Assembly: GCF_002802865.1 (NCBI RefSeq) | Contig: NZ_PGLQ01000001.1 | Location: 248,001 to 312,000, forward strand | Length of the DNA: 64,000 bases | Source: Bifidobacterium scaligerum | GTDB taxonomy: Bacteria; Actinomycetota; Actinomycetes; Actinomycetales; Bifidobacteriaceae | Reading direction: 5' to 3' | Shown: piece after piece, positions 1-7,802 of the stretch | How positions within the stretch are numbered: position 1 is the first letter of the stretch | Layout: the number at the start of each line of letters is the position of its first letter | Translations under genes and position numbers: made by a program | The notes under the pieces: model-generated | What the model saw: the letters and a program-made list of their open reading frames with translations, nothing else | The model's database searches: none | Told to the model about the DNA's origin: nothing

Positions 1-1382
1 ACTGGGGCACTCCGAAGGACATCAAACCGTTCATCGACCCCGTGGAATCCCGCAACATTCGATTCACCGCGACCGAACGGCTCTCCATAGACACGCGACG
101 CACCCTGCGCAACCTCAACGCGCTCCTGCTCGGCTCATCAGGCTCCGGAAAAACCCGCTACTACGTCAAACCCAACCTATTGTCCGTGGACATGAACTGG
201 GCCGTCACCGACCCCAAAGGCGAACTCAAACGTGACACGGAACACGCCATGCGCGATCGCGGATACCAAGTCAACACGCTCGACCTCATCCACCTCGACC
301 GGTCCGACCGGTTCAATCCCATGCGCTACATCGATCCCGAAGAGCCCCAATCCGCGATCCTGCGCCTGACCGACAACCTTGTCACCAACGCCGCCGGAGA
401 CCGCAAAACCGGAGACAGCTTCTGGCAGGACGCCGAAAAAGCACTCCTATGCGCCCTCATTGCATGGACCTACTACACCGAGAATAAGCCCACCCTCAAT
501 CAGGTCACCGACACCCTCGACCGCATGGGAGCCAGCGAACAGGACGAAGACAAGGAATACATCATCGACGCGCTCTTCGCTGAAACCCAAACCGAAATCC
601 ACCGCATGCGCGAACACCCCGACGACTACGACGAGGAAACCCGGAACATGCTCGACGGGCTCGCATTCGCATGCGCCCAATACAACACGTTCCTCAAAGG
701 CGCCGGCGAAACCAAGAAAAGCATCATCATCACCACCGGCGTCCACCTCGCACCCCTCCAAGTGCATGAGGTACGCCGGATCCTCGACGGCGACGACATC
801 CGGCTCGAAACCCTCGACCAAGGCAAACGCATCATCTACCTCGAACTGCCCGACACCAACGCCACGTTCTCCTTCATCGCCAGCGTCTTCTACCAATGCC
901 TCTTCGAAACGCTTGTGCGAAAAGCCGACGCCAAACCCGACGGCGTGCTCGACCGCGACGTGCACTGCATGCTCGACGAATTCGCCAACATCGGCAAAAT
1001 CCCCAACTTCGTAAGGCTCATCGCCACCATACGAAGCCGACGCATCAGCTGCAGCATCATCCTCCAGACCGTAAGCCAAGGCAAAAGCCTCTACCGAGAT
1101 GACTGGGAAACCATTGCCGGCAACTGCGACAGCCAGCTCTTCCTCGGCGGCAACGAACCCAGCACCACCAAATACATCAGCGACCGACTCGGAGACCAGA
1201 CCATCGACGTCATCGAAACCAGCGAAACCAAAGGCCTCAACGGCAGCTGGACGCGCAGCACCCGTAAGAACGCCCGAAAACTCCTCACCCCGGACGAACT
1301 TGGACGCATACCTGCCAACCAGTGCATCTACCTACTCAGAGGCATACCGCCGTTCCTTAGCAATAAGGTTTGTCATCTATAG
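1..1382 (+). CDS. VirD4/TraG-type coupling protein (5' partial)
   Basis: Type IV coupling ATPase that brings the relaxase-DNA complex to the mating channel at the membrane. The reading frame is open back to the window edge with WGTPKDIKPF upstream of the GTG at 42, so the true N-terminus, including the membrane anchor, lies outside. Visible motifs are Walker A GSSGSGKTRYYVKP, the following DPKGEL, Walker B-like CMLDEFANIG and the motif ILQTVSQGKSLY, all typical of the Gram-positive CD1115/VirD4 group. The C-terminus is odd: after the RGIPPF motif, where relatives continue with a longer tail, the protein stops within about 8 residues, inside a perfect palindrome. It may be truncated. It is divergent in orientation from the rest of the transfer operon, which is on the minus strand. 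Confidence 0.9.
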   Translation, partial: WGTPKDIKPFIDPVESRNIRFTATERLSIDTRRTLRNLNALLLGSSGSGKTRYYVKPNLLSVDMNWAVTDPKGELKRDTEHAMRDRGYQVNTLDLIHLDRSDRFNPMRYIDPEEPQSAILRLTDNLVTNAAGDRKTGDSFWQDAEKALLCALIAWTYYTENKPTLNQVTDTLDRMGASEQDEDKEYIIDALFAETQTEIHRMREHPDDYDEETRNMLDGLAFACAQYNTFLKGAGETKKSIIITTGVHLAPLQVHEVRRILDGDDIRLETLDQGKRIIYLELPDTNATFSFIASVFYQCLFETLVRKADAKPDGVLDRDVHCMLDEFANIGKIPNFVRLIATIRSRRISCSIILQTVSQGKSLYRDDWETIAGNCDSQLFLGGNEPSTTKYISDRLGDQTIDVIETSETKGLNGSWTRSTRKNARKLLTPDELGRIPANQCIYLLRGIPPFLSNKVCHL

Positions 1383-1392
1383 ATGACAAACC
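1367..1392 (+). terminator. 26-bp perfect palindrome / terminator at end of coupling gene
   Basis: GGTTTGTCATC, TATA, GATGACAAACC form a perfect dyad overlapping the stop codon of the coupling-protein gene, followed by CCTCTTTT. This fits a rho-independent terminator on +. A perfect 26-bp dyad could also be a recombination or protein-binding site. Confidence 0.7.
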
Positions 1393-1523
1393 CCTCTTTT
1401 CACAGGCAGCGTTTTGAATAAAGTGCCAGTATAAATGTGAGGTTCATCACAAAGACGTTGATGAATCCTCAGCGTCTGGTGAAGCCTCGTCAGACGTACA
1501 CCCTTAAAAGAGAAAGAGTCATC

Positions 1524-1931
1524 ATGAACACCGTCAAGCGCAAGCTTCTTGGCGTTTTCATACCGATGCTGGCTATGGCCTGCTTCGCAACACCGGCAAT
1601 CGCCGGCAACGTGAGCAGCAGCAGCTGGAGCGGATATGCCAAGAACTGGTCTACCTTCGATACCCCTAACCGGCAGAAGCAGAATAGCTCAGCTTCCTTC
1701 GTGCGAGCTGATAATGTATCTGGGAATCGTACCATTAGGGTATGGGCCCTTGGATACAGCAATGATGACGTGTCATCCAGCGTTGAATTCCTGCGCAGCA
1801 ATAAGAGTGCTCTTGTATCAAATAACGCTTTCAAGAACGGCCCCAAGCAAATTCATTTGCGTATGCAGAATGTAGAGAACTACATCTCTGCAACGTCTGC
1901 GTATGGTGTCTGGAGTCCGGACTCTAACTGA
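1524..1931 (+). CDS. Small secreted peptide, DUF2712-like
   Basis: A 135-residue secreted protein. The start at 1524 is chosen because AAAAGAGAAAGAG precedes it; an in-frame extension to 1437 lacks a ribosome site. Residues 1-30 form a signal peptide (VKRKLL then a hydrophobic core) with a likely cut after ATPAIA. The mature part of about 105 residues has no Cys and is rich in Ser, Asn and aromatic residues, ending YGVWSPDSN. The layout (basic signal peptide, NSW/Y-rich mature chain, ending near an aromatic-W motif) recalls the DUF2712 family, whose genes sit beside bacteriocin-type ABC-2 transporters; assignment from memory, no search run. The three permeases and ATPase follow on the same strand, so a bacteriocin-like or signalling substrate is inferred. 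Confidence 0.6.
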   Translation: MNTVKRKLLGVFIPMLAMACFATPAIAGNVSSSSWSGYAKNWSTFDTPNRQKQNSSASFVRADNVSGNRTIRVWALGYSNDDVSSSVEFLRSNKSALVSNNAFKNGPKQIHLRMQNVENYISATSAYGVWSPDSN

Positions 1932-1943
1932 TAACGACTAATA

Positions 1944-1985
1944 ACGATGTGGGTGGTGCCACATATTCGGCGTCACCCACATCGT
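1944..1985 (+). terminator. Hairpin between peptide and transporter genes
   Basis: ACGATGTGGGTG and CACCCACATCGT form a 12-bp perfect stem with an 18-nt loop, extendable by TAAT/ATTA. It starts 13 bases after the peptide stop and ends 32 bases before the first permease. There is no strong U-run, so it is better read as an attenuator or a 3'-end stabiliser that makes peptide mRNA exceed transporter mRNA. Confidence 0.55.
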
Positions 1986-2017
1986 CATTAGAACGATATG
2001 GGAGCAGGGAGTAAAGC

Positions 2018-2869
2018 ATGAATAGATTTGTATTCCGTCGGCAGTTGGCGCGAAACGTGTGCAGTGTTCGTTCGCTGGTTGTCGTGGCTATGTCTGTAAT
2101 GCTGATGGCGGTGCAGTATTGGACCACGTACCACGCGGGGTATCGAATCAGGGAAAGTGCGCCATCGCTCCTGAAGGATGTGATGCTATTCAACCAGTAT
2201 GGTTCGGCATCCACATTGTATCTGTATTTGCTGCCGTTCTTCGCGGCCCTGATGGGTGGGAGCGTGTGGGCGGTGGAGGAGCGTAGCGGTCGCCTGCTGA
2301 ACATGCTTCCGCGCGAGGGACGTTCCGCGCTTTTGCATACAAGCATGCTGTCCGGTTTTGTGCTGGGTGGCTTGGGTGGGGTGTTGCCGTTGATCGTCAA
2401 CCTGTTGGTTTCGGCTGTTCGGACACCACAGTTGTCGTTCATCGAAGGTACATCGGCGGATGAGAATGGCATGATGCTGCCTAAATATGTACTGATTGAT
2501 TCGTCGTCGTGGGCGTATCCGTTGTACAGGATGAGTCAGCCGTTGCTGATTGCGGTGATCCTGTTGTTGGTGTTTGTCTTGTCGGGTGCGTTCGCCCTGT
2601 TGGCGTTGGGCTCGTCCCTGTTCATCCGTCGCAGGCATGTGGAGCTGCTGGTCCCGTTCGTGGCGAGTCTGGTGTGGTGGATGCTGCCCGCGCTGACCGG
2701 TGGCCTGGTTCCCGACGAGTGGAGCCAGATCATCTTCCTGAATTTCTCGCATTGGGATGCGCCTGGCACCGCGTGGCGCAATTACTTGGGGATGCTCCTG
2801 ATGACGGTCGGGATGACGGTCTGCTCGCTGGTGCTCGCGCGGGTGAAGGAGGCCCGCGATGTGCTCTGA
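2018..2869 (+). CDS. ABC-2 type permease 1
   Basis: A 283-residue integral membrane protein, first of three permeases followed by an ATPase. ATG follows GGGAG. There are about six hydrophobic segments: near residues 20-35 (VVVAMSVMLMAVQ), 65-85, 110-130, 170-195, 215-235 and 255-275. The cytoplasmic EERSGRLLNMLP motif after the second segment is typical of ABC-2 permeases of the lantibiotic-immunity/DUF2705 kind. It overlaps the next gene by 11 bases, indicating translational coupling. Export of, or immunity to, the upstream peptide is inferred from context. Confidence 0.75.
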   Translation: MNRFVFRRQLARNVCSVRSLVVVAMSVMLMAVQYWTTYHAGYRIRESAPSLLKDVMLFNQYGSASTLYLYLLPFFAALMGGSVWAVEERSGRLLNMLPREGRSALLHTSMLSGFVLGGLGGVLPLIVNLLVSAVRTPQLSFIEGTSADENGMMLPKYVLIDSSSWAYPLYRMSQPLLIAVILLLVFVLSGAFALLALGSSLFIRRRHVELLVPFVASLVWWMLPALTGGLVPDEWSQIIFLNFSHWDAPGTAWRNYLGMLLMTVGMTVCSLVLARVKEARDVL

Positions 2870-3557
2870 TCTGTTCCATCCGTTCCGGACCGCGCCACGG
2901 GTGATGCGCATCGCAGTGGGGCTGGTGTCCCTGATCGGCGCCGTATGCGCCGTGAGTCTGCTATACGGGGGCTTGGCCCCATCCCTGCACGACGATTACA
3001 TCGGGTTCATGCGTGTGGGCGCCACTTTGTGCTCGTTGCCGCCGTGTCTGATCGCGGTGGGCGCGGGCAGTGCGAGGTATGGCGCGTTCGAACGGGTGCG
3101 CCGCGATCCGAGGAACGAGTTGCGGCACAACCTCGCGTGGCTGACTCTGATGGGCCTGTTGACAGGGGCGTGCTCGGGTGTGGTGTTCGCACTGACCGAG
3201 TTCGTCCTGCTCGGCCGGCCGTTCGAGCCGGGCTCGCTGTCGCTGACGGCGATGCTGACAGTGCAGACGGTGATGATGTGCGTGGCCGTGTCGCTGCTGG
3301 TGCTGCTGCTGGCGAACTGCGGGCTGCCGTTCTCGCGGACGCTGCCGGTGCTGATTGCCATCCTGCTGTTGGCGAATTGGATGCTGCTGCCGTTGACGGG
3401 CGAGGTGACCCGGTACGTGTACTACTTCTGGTATCCGATCAGTCCTTATTGGCCGGATGTGCTCGTCGGGCAGGTGGCGCCGTTCGTCGGCTGGTGTCTG
3501 CTGCTCGTCGTCGCGAACGTCGTCGCCTTTGGACACATGGACAGGTTGGAGGCGTGA
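2859..3557 (+). CDS. ABC-2 type permease 2
   Basis: A 232-residue membrane protein with six predicted helices, among them LVSLIGAVCAVSLLYGG, LTLMGLLTGACSGVVFALTEF, TVMMCVAVSLLVLLLANC and VLIAILLLANWMLLPL. It contains ERVRRDPRNELRHN between helices 2 and 3. Start overlaps the preceding permease and it ends one base before the next ATG, so all three permeases are co-translated. It is not alignable by eye with permease 1 except for general topology. The role is inferred from the operon. Confidence 0.7.
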   Translation: MCSDLFHPFRTAPRVMRIAVGLVSLIGAVCAVSLLYGGLAPSLHDDYIGFMRVGATLCSLPPCLIAVGAGSARYGAFERVRRDPRNELRHNLAWLTLMGLLTGACSGVVFALTEFVLLGRPFEPGSLSLTAMLTVQTVMMCVAVSLLVLLLANCGLPFSRTLPVLIAILLLANWMLLPLTGEVTRYVYYFWYPISPYWPDVLVGQVAPFVGWCLLLVVANVVAFGHMDRLEA

Positions 3558-3558
3558 C

Positions 3559-4245
3559 ATGAACGATAGTGGTCGGATGAAGTGGCAGATGGCCCGGTTC
3601 CTGCAGTCGCTACATCGGCGCAACGGGTTGCGCGCGATGCTGCTCGTCATCTACGCGGTGGTCGTGTACCGGTTCCTGATCAGCGGTATGGATCCGGGCG
3701 TGTTCATCGGCATGTTCCGCTCGTCGGATTCGCCGTTCACTCCGGGGCTGGCGTACAACATGTATGCACTGGCGTACGCTCTGTTCGGTATGGCGATCCC
3801 GTTGGAGCAGTTCTCGGAATGGCTCGCCGTGCCCGAGTGCATGGTGTACGTCAGACGCGGCCGGGGACCGGGACGGTTCCTCGCCTACCTGCTCATGATC
3901 ACCGTGTACTGCGTCGTCTACACCCTGATCCAAGCCGTGGCCCAGCGGATCATGTTCCCGGACGAAGACCCGGTCGCGTTCGCAGGTTCGGCCGTGTGCG
4001 CGGCGTGCGTGCTGCTGGCTGCGATGCTGACCGCGAACCTTGGCTACTTGTCGGGGTCGCGCATCGCTGGCTACTTCGTCGTGGTCGTACTGCTGGGACT
4101 GCTCATGTCGTTCTCGGAACCGCAGCAGTGGCTGCTCGCCGTCGGTCCGCTTCACGTACCGAACTGGATGCCCGCGGCCATCCTGACGATCCTCATATGC
4201 GCCGCGGCGAACCTGATCGCGTTCAATCGGATGCAGATTCTCTGA
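3559..4245 (+). CDS. ABC-2 type permease 3
   Basis: A 228-residue membrane protein, starting at the ATG preceded by TTGGAGG that lies one base after the stop of permease 2. Helices are seen at about 25-45 (AMLLVIYAVVVYRFLI), 70-90, 110-135 (YLLMITVYCVVYTLIQAV), 150-175, 180-200 and 205-225. MVYVRRGRGPGRFL between helices resembles the cytoplasmic loop after helix 2 of ABC-2 permeases. Three permeases per ATPase is unusual; two would suffice for a standard exporter, so one may be an immunity component. Confidence 0.7.
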   Translation: MNDSGRMKWQMARFLQSLHRRNGLRAMLLVIYAVVVYRFLISGMDPGVFIGMFRSSDSPFTPGLAYNMYALAYALFGMAIPLEQFSEWLAVPECMVYVRRGRGPGRFLAYLLMITVYCVVYTLIQAVAQRIMFPDEDPVAFAGSAVCAACVLLAAMLTANLGYLSGSRIAGYFVVVVLLGLLMSFSEPQQWLLAVGPLHVPNWMPAAILTILICAAANLIAFNRMQIL

Positions 4246-4310
4246 AGAGGTCGGGATGACGTCGCCAATCGGAAAACCAACCACTTTGTTACCAGCGAAA
4301 GGGGAACATC

Positions 4311-4937
4311 ATGTACGTGCAGGTCAGGAACCTCACCAAGACGCTCAAGGGCAGGACCGTCCTCAAAGACGTGAACGCCGACTTCGAACGGGGACGGATA
4401 TACGGCGTGGTCGGCGCCAACGGCTCCGGCAAGACCATGCTGTTGCGGGCCGTATGCGGATTCATCCGTCCCGACCGCGGGACCGTGACCATCAACGGCA
4501 AAACGGTCGAATTCAACCGCAAGCTCCCCGACATGGTCGGTGTGATTATCGAGAACCCCGGATTCATGCCCTCCGAAACCGCAGACGCCAACCTGCGCTA
4601 TCTCGCCGGCATCAACCATACCTACGACGAGCGGGAGACCACACGGCTGCTGACGTTGTTCGGACTGAACGACCACAGGCACGAGAAGGTCAAGTCGTTC
4701 TCCCTGGGCATGCGCCAGAAGCTCGCCATCGTCCAGGCCCTCATGGAGCATCAGCATCTCATCCTGCTCGACGAGCCCACCAACGGCCTTGACGAACACT
4801 CCGTGGATATCTTCCTCAATGAGATGAAACGTCAGCGCGACATGGGACGGACCGCCATCATCGCCTCCCACCACAGCGATGAACTCAACCAAATCGCCGA
4901 CCACCTCTACACCATGACCGACGGCAAACTCGGATGA
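4311..4937 (+). CDS. ABC transporter ATPase for the peptide-linked permeases
   Basis: A 208-residue ATP-binding subunit, short but complete: Walker A GANGSGKT (about residues 36-43), signature LGMRQKLAIVQAL, Walker B LILLDEPTNGLD and switch His in ASHHSDEL. The signature begins LGMRQ rather than LSGGQ, typical of BcrA/lantibiotic-immunity ATPases. ATG follows AAAGGGG. It ends 6 bases before the convergent stop of the neighbouring minus-strand gene, with no room for a terminator. It energises the three upstream permeases. Confidence 0.85.
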   Translation: MYVQVRNLTKTLKGRTVLKDVNADFERGRIYGVVGANGSGKTMLLRAVCGFIRPDRGTVTINGKTVEFNRKLPDMVGVIIENPGFMPSETADANLRYLAGINHTYDERETTRLLTLFGLNDHRHEKVKSFSLGMRQKLAIVQALMEHQHLILLDEPTNGLDEHSVDIFLNEMKRQRDMGRTAIIASHHSDELNQIADHLYTMTDGKLG

Positions 4938-4943
4938 GCAGTA

Positions 4944-6188
4944 CTATCCCAGCCGGTCGGGGAATGAGGGGGTTGCCGATTGCCCAGGCACGTCCCAAGT
5001 GGGATTGCCTCGCGTGACTGGCTGGGATAAACCTTCCGCTGATGGTGCGGGTTGTCGGTTCGATGATTGGGAATCCGATCCTGGATGCGTGGAACCATCC
5101 GAACGGCCCGCCTCGGATATTTCCTCGTTCTCTACTACAGCCGTCATGGAATCCCGGACGATTTGCATGACTTCGTTGAGGTCCTGGATGGTTCTGTTAT
5201 AGACATCAAGATCCTGATGGTCGCGCATCATGAGTCGTGCATGGGTGATCTGCTCATTGAGTCGTGCGCGGGTGTTGTCGTCTCTGACCTTGTTCGCGGA
5301 TTCTTTGTAGAACCTATCGGCGTCTTCAATGGTTTGGCTCAGTGCGTTCTGTGCGTTGTCGATCTGTTGTTGTTCCTGTGATGCCTTGACCGTGTCAACT
5401 GTGTCATGCAGGTTCCTGATCTGGGTTCTGAGCTGGTTATTCGCTCTCCCTATTTCTGCACGAGTGCGATCGAGACGGTCGGCCGTCAGACTCGGATCGC
5501 AATTTTCTGTTGAGATCGATGGTTGATATTGCATGATTTTGCCAAGCAGTTCCAAAGACTTGGGATCCCGCACGTCTTTATCCTGGAACTTCGCATATGG
5601 TTCCGCCTGTTTCAATGCCTTGTTCCATTCAATCCGCACTATGTCAGATTGCTTGATTGCGTGATTGCATGACGTGAGCGCCGCCTGATGGTCGTAGTTC
5701 TTCTTCGCCATGACAAGGCCTGCGGCTGATCCTGCTGCGATGACCAGAACGAGCATGATGCCGGCGATGTGGGTAAAAGGGATATGCCGATGGACGGCCA
5801 CCTCATCCGTGCTGTCAGCCGATGAATCTTCTGCCAAGGACACATCATCCTTGGCATGTTCCCCTACCCCCATTGGTGTGTCTATCGTCGTTCCCTTCTG
5901 TTTGTCAAGCTTGGATACGGGAGTGCTGTTGTTCCGTGCATCGCGAGGCAGCTCATCATCGATGATGGGTGTGATGGGAAGCAGCCGGTGCTTGGGTTTT
6001 CCGTCTGTCAACGGTTCCGGTGGAGCCCCAGCGGTTTCAGGGTCTGCAATGGCATGCGCAGCCCACTGGTCGAGTTCCGGCCATGTACTGGGATGATTGC
6101 GGATTTGCATGAGGAGATCCCAGTTGGCGGAATCGCTCATAAGATCGGAAAGCTCGCAAGGGTCAAGCTTGGGATTGATGCGGCGCAT
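4944..6188 (-). CDS. Membrane-anchored coiled-coil protein with N-terminal LRV-like domain
   Basis: A 414-residue protein, last gene of the transfer operon. N-terminal residues 5-50 ([11 protein letters not shown], then [15 protein letters not shown]) resemble the variant leucine-rich-repeat module common in bifidobacterial proteins. Next come an acidic Ser/Asp-rich linker, one membrane segment at about 137-162 ([20 protein letters not shown]), and an extracellular helical region, about 165-345, with many Gln/Asp/Arg and probable coiled coil. The tail is Ser/Pro-rich and disordered. The 22-base gap after the hydrolase gene indicates the same transcript. Function unknown; its place beside T4SS genes suggests an envelope component of the mating apparatus. 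Confidence 0.6.
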
Positions 6189-6209
6189 GCTTCCTTCCTT
6201 CCCTCGGGA

Positions 6210-7802
6210 TTAGTGGATGTAAGTGATGCTGGGATTGTTGGCCTGCTCCTTGGTAAGGGTCCTGAGCCATGCGTATGGAAGGCCGCCGCCGGATTCGCTG
6301 ACGACGATGCTGCCGTCGTCCTTGATTTCCTCGACGATGGCGACGTGTCCGTAATCGGCGCTTGCGCCGAGATAGCCTTTGGCGAAGCTCGCCACGTCGC
6401 CGAGCTGTATGCCGCCGCCCGTCGGGTATCCGAATTTTCTGGCGCTTGACGCCCACATCCAGCCGTCGCCCATGTAACCGTCCACAGGTTTGCCGATCTG
6501 CAATCGGCGGGCGGCCGCCCACCATGTGCATTGACCGGTTGCATAGGTGGTGATCTTGCCCACGGGCGTGCCGGTCGCCGCCACATCCACGTTCAGCGTG
6601 CCAGACTGCATGACCAACGGTGGCGTGAGCTTGCCGATGGTTCGTCCTGCCGTGGCCGAACAGCCGCCTCCCGCATCAATCGCCGGCTTCACGTTGTCGA
6701 GATACCGTTTGGTGATGTTGGGAATATCCGGGTACCTCATGAGGTTGCCTTCGCCCGCGTTATGGGCGATGACCAAAGCCGTCAGGTCGTCAAGCTCAGA
6801 GAACGGCATGCCCGGGTGCTTGGCCTTGAGTTGTTTGACGCCTTCCAAGCGGTTTTTCAGATACATGCCGCCGTAATGGGCATGGACCATGGGCTCGGTG
6901 ATGCCTTCAGGTGGCGTCTGGTCGGCGCCTTCGGGATGCACGCCGCGCCATACGCTCCTGTTCATCTGCAGCAATCCCCAGGTTCCTCCGTTGCTGTCGT
7001 CGGCATACGCATCCGGTCGGAAACCGGATTCCTGCTTCATGATCGCCGCGATGAAATCAGCGCTCAATCCGCTCGATCGAGCCGCCTCGCTCACCCATGG
7101 CTTCGCCTCGTCCGGAACCTCGATCACACTGGCTTCACAACCGCCGTCATCTCCAACGGCAACGGTGGGGATGAACCACAACAGCAGACTGAAGACCATC
7201 AGCACCGCCACCGCGCCCAGCAGAAACGGGACACCGACCGCAGCTGATGCCGATGCTGCGATCCCGGCTTTCACCGCCGTTACGGCCCGAGAAACCGTCT
7301 GCGTGACTTGTCTCGCAATCTGCGTCGAGGCTCTGGCAGCGGATTTGGCCCCTTGGACGCCCGATCGTACGGTCTTGCCGGAGCGCCTCGCACGTCTGAC
7401 ACGAGCCGAAGCCGTTCTTCCCGCCGCGGCACGCGCCGTCGAACCTCTTGCCGCATGTCTTGTGCGAATAATACCGGTCACGCCGTCGCATATCCGGCTT
7501 ACGGGGGCCATTGGTGATAATGGGTTGTCGTCCTCGCTGGTCTCCGTCTGTGTCGATTGCGATTCAAGCACGGATCGTGTCGCATTCACACCACGTTCCA
7601 AAACGCTGACGGTTGTTGTGCCGATCGGGTGCGATGCTTCGGATTCACTGTTCCTGATGATAGTTTGTGGCTGTTTTAGCCCGGCCAGCACGGGCCCATG
7701 GGAGAGTCCGCTGACATGACGGACTTTCAAGCCATGAATCGTGCCGTTCGGTCGAACGAGATTGCGTGTGGCGTGGAATGAGTCGGAGGTGACGGGTCTC
7801 AT
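6210..7802 (-). CDS. Conjugative lytic transglycosylase / CHAP peptidoglycan hydrolase
   Basis: A 530-residue two-domain wall hydrolase that opens peptidoglycan for the mating channel (VirB1-like role). The order is a basic Ala/Arg-rich cytoplasmic region, one membrane helix near 190-215 (FLLGAVAVLMVFSLLLWFIP), an SLT-type domain with catalytic Glu in MKQESGF (about residue 257) and WGLLQMN, then a CHAP domain with catalytic Cys in ATGQCTWWAA (about 424), His in YGHVAIVEE and a late SESGGG. The start ATG overlaps the stop of the VirB4 gene by 4 bases, so translation is coupled. The architecture matches hydrolases of Tn916/Tn1549-type elements. Confidence 0.88.
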   Translation of the reverse strand: MRPVTSDSFHATRNLVRPNGTIHGLKVRHVSGLSHGPVLAGLKQPQTIIRNSESEASHPIGTTTVSVLERGVNATRSVLESQSTQTETSEDDNPLSPMAPVSRICDGVTGIIRTRHAARGSTARAAAGRTASARVRRARRSGKTVRSGVQGAKSAARASTQIARQVTQTVSRAVTAVKAGIAASASAAVGVPFLLGAVAVLMVFSLLLWFIPTVAVGDDGGCEASVIEVPDEAKPWVSEAARSSGLSADFIAAIMKQESGFRPDAYADDSNGGTWGLLQMNRSVWRGVHPEGADQTPPEGITEPMVHAHYGGMYLKNRLEGVKQLKAKHPGMPFSELDDLTALVIAHNAGEGNLMRYPDIPNITKRYLDNVKPAIDAGGGCSATAGRTIGKLTPPLVMQSGTLNVDVAATGTPVGKITTYATGQCTWWAAARRLQIGKPVDGYMGDGWMWASSARKFGYPTGGGIQLGDVASFAKGYLGASADYGHVAIVEEIKDDGSIVVSESGGGLPYAWLRTLTKEQANNPSITYIH

